Assembly: GCA_023427575.1 (NCBI GenBank)
Contig: JAEZAY010000507.1
Location: forward strand, 1 to 6,333
DNA from: Bacteroidota bacterium
GTDB lineage: Bacteria; Bacteroidota; Bacteroidia; Chitinophagales; Chitinophagaceae
Reading direction: 5' to 3'
DNA: 6,333 nt
The notes beneath the pieces are model-generated. The model had not been told where the DNA came from, did no database searches, and saw nothing but the letters and a program-made list of their open reading frames with translations. Position 1 is the first letter of the stretch. Each line of letters starts with the position of its first letter. Shown piece by piece: positions 1-4,876 of this stretch. The position numbers and the translations under genes were made by a program.

Positions 1-36
1 GTCCTACTGGCGCTGGGTTATATTCTTTCGCTGTGA
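1..36 (+). CDS. C-terminal end of an upstream gene (partial, probable membrane protein)
   Basis: Reading from base 1 gives eleven codons, VLLALGYILSL, followed by TGA at 34-36. The peptide is almost entirely hydrophobic, as expected for the end of a membrane helix. No start lies in the window, so nothing can be said about function. A competing frame (from base 2) stays open to about base 115 but gives a phenylalanine-rich product over a T-rich stretch and looks less like protein. A terminator-like hairpin about 45 bases downstream agrees with a gene ending here. The call rests on only eleven codons and is tentative. Confidence 0.4.
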   Translation, partial: VLLALGYILSL

Positions 37-81
37 CTTGTTTTTATTTAGCCGGAAGTTTCAATTTTTAGGATTTATTCC

Positions 82-125
82 GGAGCCCGATTTTTTTGCT
101 CCACTTTTTTTCTAAAAAAAAGTGG
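82..125 (+). terminator. Possible terminator: two overlapping hairpins
   Basis: GGAGC (82-86) pairs with GCTCC (98-102) across an 11-base T-rich loop and is followed by AC and seven T, which resembles an intrinsic terminator for the gene ending at 36. A second perfect 11-bp inverted repeat, CCACTTTTTTT (101-111) and AAAAAAAGTGG (115-125), overlaps the right arm of the first, so the two folds exclude each other. The 5-bp stem is short and its loop large, so termination strength is uncertain. Confidence 0.35.
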
Positions 126-214
126 AAACGGTTATATATAATGACTGCTCGTAACCTACTGTTGATATGGGTTTCAGGTAAATTGAAAATTATTACCCGG
201 ACACCAATGATTTT

Positions 215-330
215 CACATTGGGACATTATCACATTATCATATTATCACATTATCACATTACCACATTATCTCCACGCCGTCCGTTCTAATTGTCACATT
301 CGCACATTTGCACATTTGCACATTATCACA
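215..330. repeat. Degenerate 8-bp tandem repeat array, consensus CACATTAT
   Basis: Seven consecutive octamers fill 215-270: CACATTGG, GACATTAT, CACATTAT, CATATTAT, CACATTAT, CACATTAC, CACATTAT. After 24 bases of unrelated sequence (271-294) the array resumes at 295 with CACATTCG, CACATTTG, CACATTTG, CACATTAT and a half unit CACA. The interruption equals three units, so both blocks share the same phase. Eight is not a multiple of three, so the array is unlikely to be coding. Similar short intergenic arrays occur in Bacteroidota genomes. No function can be read from the sequence. Confidence 0.85.
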
Positions 331-350
331 AATCATGGTTGGTCCGGTTA

Positions 351-413
351 TCAGATTCCAGTTTAGTCCGTCGGCGATGAGACTGGAATTCATCCATAGA
401 ACACTGGATTTCA
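351..413. repeat. Three related ACTGGAAT-type elements, one inverted and two direct
   Basis: ATTCCAGT (355-362) and ACTGGAAT (382-389) form a perfect 8-bp inverted repeat around a 19-base loop. A near copy, ACTGGATTTCA (403-413), follows ACTGGAATTCA (382-392) in the same orientation with one mismatch, and the two start 21 bp apart, about two helical turns. The arrangement could be a hairpin in RNA or a set of half-sites for a DNA-binding protein. It lies about 190-250 bp before the first YceI start. The repeats are directly visible; any regulatory role is inferred. Confidence 0.5.
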
Positions 414-423
414 GCTTCTTAAG

Positions 424-431
424 TAAGTTTG
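424..431 (+). promoter_or_regulatory. Candidate -7 promoter element TAAGTTTG
   Basis: This is an exact match to the Bacteroidota -7 consensus TAnnTTTG. No TTTG or TTG is found at the expected 19-21 bp upstream. A transcript would start near 438 and run at once into the GC hairpin with T tract at 441-465, so this may be a chance match or the start of a structured leader. Confidence 0.2.
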
Positions 432-440
432 TATAAACCG

Positions 441-465
441 GGCGCTTATCCGGCGCTGATTTTTT
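441..465 (+). terminator. Weak terminator-like hairpin with T6 tract
   Basis: GCGC (442-445) pairs with GCGC (453-456). Flanking G-T wobbles lengthen the stem to six pairs, and the run TTTTTT follows at 460-465 after TGA. It could end a short non-coding transcript from the region to the left or attenuate read-through towards the YceI gene. The stem is short and no gene ends directly upstream. Confidence 0.28.
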
Positions 466-478
466 GTATTCATCTCAT

Positions 479-494
479 CCTGATTTCTATCAGG
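479..494. repeat. Small perfect hairpin CCTGAT-TTCT-ATCAGG
   Basis: A perfect 6-bp inverted repeat with a 4-base loop lies about 110 bp before the YceI start. No T tract follows on either strand, so it is not a terminator. It could be an operator-sized palindrome or a leader hairpin, or it may be chance. Confidence 0.4.
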
Positions 495-566
495 TGTTTG
501 CCTCCGGTATGAGTATAATCAGTTAACAAAATCTTTAAGGTCATAACCGGGCCATTTAACCGAATC

Positions 567-574
567 TACATTTG
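567..574 (+). promoter_or_regulatory. Candidate promoter -7 element TACATTTG for the YceI-barrel unit
   Basis: This is an exact match to TAnnTTTG, placed so that transcription would begin near 581 and leave a leader of about 20 bases before the ATG at 602. No good TTTG lies at the usual 19-21 bp upstream, so only half of the consensus is met. Its position also speaks against using the in-frame TTG at 572 as the start codon. Confidence 0.4.
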
Positions 575-601
575 TGCTTCATCAGAACAAAAACAAATAT
601 T

Positions 602-1207
602 ATGATACGGTTTAAAAAAGCAACTCAGCACGCACTCAGCTTGGTCTTTTTGCTTGCGCTCCTCTCCTTCACCAACACCCTTAATGTTACCGAAAGTAAA
701 TACAGCTCCAGGCAGGTGGCCATCTCCGTAACCGGAACTTCCACCATGCATGATTGGGAAATCAAATCCGACAAAGGAATTTTTAATGCCCAGTTCAATG
801 TAGACAATGCCGGAGCGATCCTCGGAGTTTCCACGCTTTCATTTTCTGTTGAATCGGAAAGTTTGAAAAGCGGCAATAAAATGATGGACAACAATACATT
901 TAAAGCCTTAAAAACAGGAACGGCAAAAAATGTAAGCTTTGTGCTTTCTTCCGCCACTGTTTCGAAAGTAAATGCAAGCACTTACCAGATCAATGCGAAT
1001 GGTAAACTGAGTATTGCCGGAACTACCAAGGAAACCGCAGTGACTGCCCTGGCAAAATACAATGCAGCCGATAAATCGTACGCGATCACAGGATCCAAGA
1101 AAATGAAAATGACTGAATACAATGTAAAACCTCCCACTGTTATGATGGGCGCCATTAAAACCGGCGATGAAATCAATATAAACTTCAATGCAACAATTGT
1201 TCAATAA
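602..1207 (+). CDS. YceI family protein (secreted, lipid-binding lipocalin-like fold)
   Basis: The product has 201 residues. A basic N-terminus (RFKK, 3-6) and a hydrophobic stretch at about 11-22 indicate export, although the cleavage site is not clear. The rest matches the YceI domain in order: the first strand motif GTSTMHDWEI (45-54), MDNNTFKALKT (95-105) in the place of the family's conserved helix motif, and the closing block KMKMTEYNVKPPTVMMGAIK followed by GDEININFN (167-196). Known YceI proteins are periplasmic beta-barrels that hold isoprenoid-type lipids; the ligand here is unknown. The protein contains no cysteine. I chose the ATG at 602 because it directly precedes the signal sequence and follows the A-rich stretch ACAAAAACAAATATT; an in-frame TTG at 572 overlaps the candidate promoter. 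The barrel gene follows after 53 bp with no terminator between them, so the two are probably co-transcribed. Family assignment is firm; role is inferred. Confidence 0.92.
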   Translation: MIRFKKATQHALSLVFLLALLSFTNTLNVTESKYSSRQVAISVTGTSTMHDWEIKSDKGIFNAQFNVDNAGAILGVSTLSFSVESESLKSGNKMMDNNTFKALKTGTAKNVSFVLSSATVSKVNASTYQINANGKLSIAGTTKETAVTALAKYNAADKSYAITGSKKMKMTEYNVKPPTVMMGAIKTGDEININFNATIVQ

Positions 1208-1260
1208 TCTATAATCAGAACGAAAACCACCAATAACTCACCTTACTCAAACAAAATAAA

Positions 1261-2583
1261 ATGAAAAAGTCAATTCTGTATACTCTAGCTCTCTCACTTG
1301 CCTTCGCAGTGATCGCACCACTTACCAGTTTTGGTCAGAATTTTAAAGAACATTATCTGCGGCCTTCATACTGGAGACCCTATGACCAAAGCGGTATCAA
1401 TGTTTTCGAAACAACAAAAACCCCCGATTCAATTGCTTTTGACGGATTGAGAATTCGTCTGGGAGCAGGATTTACACAACAGTTCCAATCTTTAAAACAT
1501 AAGAACAACCTGGTTGAAGCCGGTGTGGGTTTATATCCCATGACTGCAGGATTCAACACTTCACAGGCAAACCTTAATATTGATGTACAGCTTGCTGACG
1601 GTATCCGTTTGAACCTTGTTACTTATCTTTCATCCAGACACCACAATGAAGCCTGGGTAAAAGGCGGATTCATCCAGTTCGATAAACTTCCCTTTAAAGG
1701 AAAATTCTGGGATGACCTGATGGAAATTGCAACCATTAAAATTGGTCACATGGAGATCAACTACGGCGATGCACACTTCCGCAGATCAGATGGTGGAGCC
1801 ACTATTTACAATCCCTTCATTGAAAACTATATCCTTGATGCATTTACAACTGAAATCGGTGGTGAAGTTTACCTTCAGAAAAACGGATTGTTTGGTATGG
1901 TTGGTTTAACCAACGGTATGATCAAAGGAAATATCGACTCCCTGATCGCTACCCCACAGGATGATAACGTGAAAAAATCTCCGGCTATTTATCTGAAAGG
2001 CGGATTTGATAAAAGCTTTGCTCCTAAATTAAGAGTTCGTGGTACTGCTTCTTTCTATCACAACGGAAGCTCTGGTGGTAACACCTTATATGCAGGCGAC
2101 CGTACCGGTTCCAACTACTTTATGCCAATGGAAAAAGCAGGATCAACAGTGGCCGCTCAGTTTAGCTCAGGCCGGCTCAATCCGGGATTCAGCAAAAAAG
2201 TTGATGCGTTTCAGCTGAACGGATTTGTAAAAGCAGGCGGACTTGAACTCTTCGGTACTTTCGAAACCGCTAAAGGAAGAACCAAAGCCGAAACTGAAAC
2301 CAGGAAATTCACTCAGCTTGCTGGAGATGTGGTTTACCGGATCGGACAAAAAGAAAATGTATTTGTAGGTTTAAGACTGAACCAGGTAAAAGGCCAGCTT
2401 GCCGGAATGACTGATGATGTTACTGTTAACCGCCTTGCAGTTGGTGGTGGATGGTTCTTAACTAAAAACGTTCTTTTGAAAGGCGAGATCGTAGATCAGA
2501 AATATAAAAGCTTCCCTTCTGCTGATCATCGCAATGGTGGAAAGTTCAATGGTTATGTGATCGAAGCTGTGGTTGGCTTCTAA
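1261..2583 (+). CDS. Outer-membrane beta-barrel protein, porin-like (440 residues)
   Basis: The N-terminus MKKSILYTLALSLAFAVIAP is a typical signal peptide, with cleavage likely near residues 23-26 (SFG/Q). The mature part consists of alternating polar and hydrophobic segments typical of a transmembrane beta-barrel, for example around 103-123, 131-140, 199-216, 353-373 and 388-411. It ends in EAVVGF, with the C-terminal phenylalanine expected of a substrate for the outer-membrane assembly machinery. The segment IKIGHMEINYGDAHFRRSDGG around 159-179 resembles the strand-turn pattern of large porins. No plug or TonB box is visible, so it is probably not a TonB-dependent receptor. The start follows an A-rich leader (ACAAAATAAA). 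It sits between two YceI-like genes and is probably transcribed with the upstream one; a hairpin terminator follows 33 bp after its stop. It could serve as a porin or as an envelope partner of the YceI proteins; substrate unknown. I do not recognise a named family. Confidence 0.85.
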   Translation: MKKSILYTLALSLAFAVIAPLTSFGQNFKEHYLRPSYWRPYDQSGINVFETTKTPDSIAFDGLRIRLGAGFTQQFQSLKHKNNLVEAGVGLYPMTAGFNTSQANLNIDVQLADGIRLNLVTYLSSRHHNEAWVKGGFIQFDKLPFKGKFWDDLMEIATIKIGHMEINYGDAHFRRSDGGATIYNPFIENYILDAFTTEIGGEVYLQKNGLFGMVGLTNGMIKGNIDSLIATPQDDNVKKSPAIYLKGGFDKSFAPKLRVRGTASFYHNGSSGGNTLYAGDRTGSNYFMPMEKAGSTVAAQFSSGRLNPGFSKKVDAFQLNGFVKAGGLELFGTFETAKGRTKAETETRKFTQLAGDVVYRIGQKENVFVGLRLNQVKGQLAGMTDDVTVNRLAVGGGWFLTKNVLLKGEIVDQKYKSFPSADHRNGGKFNGYVIEAVVGF

Positions 2584-2616
2584 GGATCACGGCTCTAAAC
2601 AGCTACCGTAGAAAGG

Positions 2617-2645
2617 AAATGGGCCGCAGTTTACGGCCCATTTTT
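2617..2645 (+). terminator. Intrinsic terminator after the barrel gene (probably leaky)
   Basis: AAATGGGCCG (2617-2626) pairs perfectly with CGGCCCATTT (2634-2643) around the 7-base loop CAGTTTA. The T run at 2641-2645 is only five long, and three of those bases can be taken into the stem, so termination may be incomplete. The hairpin ends just 28 bp before the ATG of the second YceI-like gene, which leaves little room for a separate promoter. Confidence 0.8.
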
Positions 2646-2673
2646 AAATCCTTTCAAAACAAAAATAAAGATC

Positions 2674-3300
2674 ATGCTACCTGTATCGCTTAAAATATTT
2701 CTACCTTTTATTTTTTCGTTATTCAACAGTTCCCTGCTGTTTAAAGCCGAAGACAAAAAGCCGGCGAACGATTTTAAATGGGCGGTAGGATCAATGAGCA
2801 CTTTAAAGGTTTCAGGAAAATCCAATGTCAATTCCTTCACCTGTGCCATCACCAGTTATAGAGGACCGGATACGCTATATTGTGAAGACGATCGCGGCTC
2901 CGGAAAACCGGTCAGATTAAAGGGTGTTCTGGAGATCAATATGAATCAGTTTGATTGTAAAAACAAAATGATCACCAACGATTTCCGCAAAACAGTCAGG
3001 GTAAAGGAAGATCCTAACCTTCAGGTTCGTTTTTTATCTCTTTCTCAACTCCCTTCTTTTGGAAAAAATGCGCAGTGCATCAAAGGAATGGTTGAAGTAA
3101 AACTGGCCGGCGTGGCTAAAATTGTAGAGATCCAGTATGGCTTTGTAAAATCGGAAGGCGATTCTTTTACAATGACAGGGAAAACCAGCTTTTGCTTCTC
3201 CGATTTTCAATTGTCGCCTCCTAAGAAGCTGGCAGGAATAATAGTCATTGAAGATGAATTCACAGTTGAATTCAACCTCGCGCTTTCGCTTGTAAGCTAA
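2674..3300 (+). CDS. YceI-like domain protein, secreted, cysteine-containing
   Basis: The product has 208 residues. A signal peptide with hydrophobic core at about 8-23 probably ends at LLFKA/ED (after residue 25). The remainder matches a divergent YceI domain: LKVSGKSNVNSFTCAI (44-59) is the first-strand motif, NDFRKTVRVKEDPNLQVRFL (102-121) stands where the family has its helix and following strand, and SPPKKLAGIIVIEDEFTVEF (181-200) corresponds to the closing block. Unlike the first YceI protein, which has no cysteine, this one has five (57, 70, 95, 135, 174), so disulphides or a metal or haem contact are conceivable; none is proven. An insertion around 60-82 (SYRGPDTLYCEDDRGSGKPV) is longer than at the same place in the first protein. 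The start is the first ATG before the signal peptide, preceded by ACAAAAATAAAGATC, much like the A-rich leaders of the two upstream genes. It is probably expressed by read-through of the terminator at 2617-2645. Confidence 0.82.
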   Translation: MLPVSLKIFLPFIFSLFNSSLLFKAEDKKPANDFKWAVGSMSTLKVSGKSNVNSFTCAITSYRGPDTLYCEDDRGSGKPVRLKGVLEINMNQFDCKNKMITNDFRKTVRVKEDPNLQVRFLSLSQLPSFGKNAQCIKGMVEVKLAGVAKIVEIQYGFVKSEGDSFTMTGKTSFCFSDFQLSPPKKLAGIIVIEDEFTVEFNLALSLVS

Positions 3301-3339
3301 TCTTTTGTTTAACCCTTTCTATAATCCCAACACCCGACC

Positions 3340-4707
3340 CTATTTCATAAATGCCCCGGCTGGTCCGGGGTATTTTTTTTCTGCATCCTCTACAATCAAA
3401 ATCCAGTCTTTGCCATAACCGGATGAAGGTGGATTGAAAATTTTCTGACCGGTATTATCAATCTGCATCAGCCCGGAAGCCTTGCCATTGCGTGGATCAT
3501 ACCAGAACCCTTTCAGCCTTTTACCTGAGATCTTACCTAATAAAAGAGTAAAGGGTTTTCCCGTTGAGGTATACACGAAAACATAATCCTTACCCCGGGT
3601 TGCCTGAATCCTTTCGGCAGAAGGGTAATTATTCTCCAGGATCAGCGATTGATCCGGAACCCGTTCCAGTAATGGATATGCTTCCATCAGGTTCCGAACA
3701 TGAATCATCTGTTTTGCCCCGGGCAGTTCCAGTGCATCATACCAGTAATGATGCGGCCCATTAACCGCTTCCGTAGCGGGCGAATACATTTGCCAGATAT
3801 CATGGCATCCATAGGTATGGCCAAAGGCACCGGCAAAAAGATCGAGGTATGCCGCCTTTCGCACATCGTACGCATTTGAAGTGCCCAGATCATTTGCATT
3901 AAAACAAACGGGATGATCTTCATATATTGGTTCACCATCAATCACCGGCCGAACCGGATTCAGATTATACATGGCTGTGATCCGATTATAAACGTCCAGG
4001 TCCCTGCAATGACCGTTTTGAATCATATTAAATGTAAGCCAGTCTTCATTTAAAAAATATTCGGCCGAACCAATCCGGTTCGGTTGCGAATGATAGGTTA
4101 TCATCGCCCTATCCCCCGTTTCTTTCCGGATGACCCTTCCCATGGCATTCCAGATGGAAAGATCATTTTCATCCCTGGGAATGCGGTCCCCACCAAGGAT
4201 CCAGATGAGATTGGTTTTGGACCTGTATCTTTTTGCCAGCCAGCCGGCATAAACTTCTGCATTTTGAACCGTAAAAACTTCCGGCCCTTTCCCCCATTTG
4301 TCCTTATATACTTTGTCGCCCCAGGAAGGCAATAGCCCGATATTGATATTGTAAAAAGCAGCCCGGTCAATGATGTAATCCACATGTTCAAAATATTTTT
4401 CATTCGGCTTCGAAGGATCTTCATCTATAAGCGGCAGATTACCATAGGCATTTGGCACCCGTAGTCCATCCATTTCGGCCAGCACCACTGCCTGAACCAG
4501 GTTAAAACCCTGTTCCGCCCTTCGTTTCAAATAAATTTCCACTTCCTCGCGGTTCAACCGGTGAAAAAGTTCCCAGGCAGTATCGCCCATCCAGAAAAAA
4601 GCCTTGCCATCTTTCAGCAGATAACGTTTGTTCGGGCTGAGGGTAAACTGCGAAAAACCGTGCTGATAAAGGAGGGAAAAAAAGATGAAAACCAATACTC
4701 TGTACAT
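3340..4707 (-). CDS. Secreted glycoside hydrolase of the DUF4038/GH140 type (apiosidase-like)
   Basis: The product has 455 residues. A signal peptide covers 1-19 (MYRVLVFIFFSLLYQHGFS), leaving mature Gln20. The DUF4038 TIM-barrel domain spans about 25-350, opening with YLLKDGKAFFWMGDTAWELF (29-48), the typical start of this family. ILGGDRIP (170-177) carries Asp174 and VIDGEPIYE (255-263) carries Glu259; by position these fit the acid/base Asp and nucleophile Glu described for GH140 apiosidase. GHTYGCHDIWQ (296-306) is another family-like motif. Residues about 355-440 form a beta-rich C-terminal domain of the type often named putative collagen-binding domain. Characterised GH140 enzymes release apiose from rhamnogalacturonan II side chains; the substrate here is inferred and other DUF4038 proteins may differ. 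The length fits the family. It converges with the YceI unit, whose terminator overlaps its last codons, and diverges from the FG-GAP lipoprotein gene. No terminator is seen on its own strand. Confidence 0.85.
   Translation of the reverse strand: MYRVLVFIFFSLLYQHGFSQFTLSPNKRYLLKDGKAFFWMGDTAWELFHRLNREEVEIYLKRRAEQGFNLVQAVVLAEMDGLRVPNAYGNLPLIDEDPSKPNEKYFEHVDYIIDRAAFYNINIGLLPSWGDKVYKDKWGKGPEVFTVQNAEVYAGWLAKRYRSKTNLIWILGGDRIPRDENDLSIWNAMGRVIRKETGDRAMITYHSQPNRIGSAEYFLNEDWLTFNMIQNGHCRDLDVYNRITAMYNLNPVRPVIDGEPIYEDHPVCFNANDLGTSNAYDVRKAAYLDLFAGAFGHTYGCHDIWQMYSPATEAVNGPHHYWYDALELPGAKQMIHVRNLMEAYPLLERVPDQSLILENNYPSAERIQATRGKDYVFVYTSTGKPFTLLLGKISGKRLKGFWYDPRNGKASGLMQIDNTGQKIFNPPSSGYGKDWILIVEDAEKKYPGPAGAFMK
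3351..3380 (+). terminator. Intrinsic terminator of the YceI-barrel-YceI unit, inside the convergent gene
   Basis: CCCCGG (3354-3359) pairs with CCGGGG (3365-3370) around CTGGT. Three further pairs outside it (A-T, T-A and one G-T) lengthen the stem, and eight T follow at 3373-3380. This is a strong plus-strand terminator about 50 bp after the second YceI stop. It lies wholly within the last codons of the minus-strand glycosidase gene and encodes there the tail KKYPGPAGAF. On the minus strand no T tract follows the stem, so it does not serve that gene as a terminator. Confidence 0.85.
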
Positions 4708-4876
4708 AACTGAATAGGTTGGTTACAACAATAATAATTTTATTTTTTCAAATCCGGTACAGCGGCGGCCCCCGGGATTCTACCATGTTCATGCGCCCCC
4801 GATCAGAGTTATTGTTAATACAGGGGGATTTGTTTAAGTTAGCATTCAGTTCCAACCAAAACGATTACTTATAACG
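4708..4876. promoter_or_regulatory. Divergent intergenic control region between glycosidase and FG-GAP genes
   Basis: Both flanking genes start outward from this 169-bp stretch, so it must hold at least one promoter for each unless transcription enters from outside. No full TTTG plus TAnnTTTG pair is present on either strand. On the minus strand TATTATTG is a one-mismatch -7 match, with a TTTG only 12 bp before it. The octamer ATTCAGTT occurs in both leaders on the sense strand (minus strand 4708-4715, plus strand 4844-4851), and GGTTGG (4717-4722) mirrors CCAACC (4852-4857). The centre (about 4761-4805) is unusually rich in G and C compared with its AT-rich flanks. Confidence 0.5.

Larger units (their letters stand above)
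37..601. other. 565-bp non-coding region rich in short repeats and hairpins
   Basis: No reading frame here has convincing protein character. The only sizeable one (96-290) begins in a poly-T/poly-A tract and then simply translates the octamer repeats. From left to right the region holds a terminator-like hairpin pair (82-125), a degenerate 8-bp tandem array (215-330), three ACTGGAAT-related elements (351-413), a GC hairpin followed by six T (441-465), a 6-bp hairpin (479-494) and a TAnnTTTG promoter match (567-574) just before the first YceI gene. Bases 126-214 show nothing I can interpret. The stretch between the array and the promoter could hold a small RNA ending at the T tract near 465, but nothing proves it. 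Confidence 0.6.

Noticed and set aside
96..290. 64-residue forward frame in the repeat region
   Set aside because: It starts in a T/A homopolymer tract, has no family likeness, and its second half is just the translated octamer array.
215..330. CRISPR array
   Set aside because: The period is 8 bp with no spacers; CRISPR repeats are about 24-40 bp and alternate with unique spacers of similar size.
572..601. Earlier TTG start for the first YceI gene
   Set aside because: It would place ten polar residues before the signal peptide and overlaps the TACATTTG promoter match; the ATG at 602 gives a normal export signal.
625..981. 118-residue minus-strand frame opposite the first YceI gene
   Set aside because: It lies wholly inside the well-supported YceI coding region on the other strand and shows no domain features; it is a shadow frame.
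3340..3380. Bidirectional terminator serving the glycosidase gene as well
   Set aside because: On the minus strand the stem is followed by ATTTATGAAATAG rather than a T tract, and it lies before the stop codon of that gene.
3705..3941. 78-residue minus-strand frame, and a 107-residue one at 4101-4424
   Set aside because: Both lie in another frame within the glycosidase gene, whose motifs are continuous across these regions, so there is no frameshift or overlapping gene to propose.
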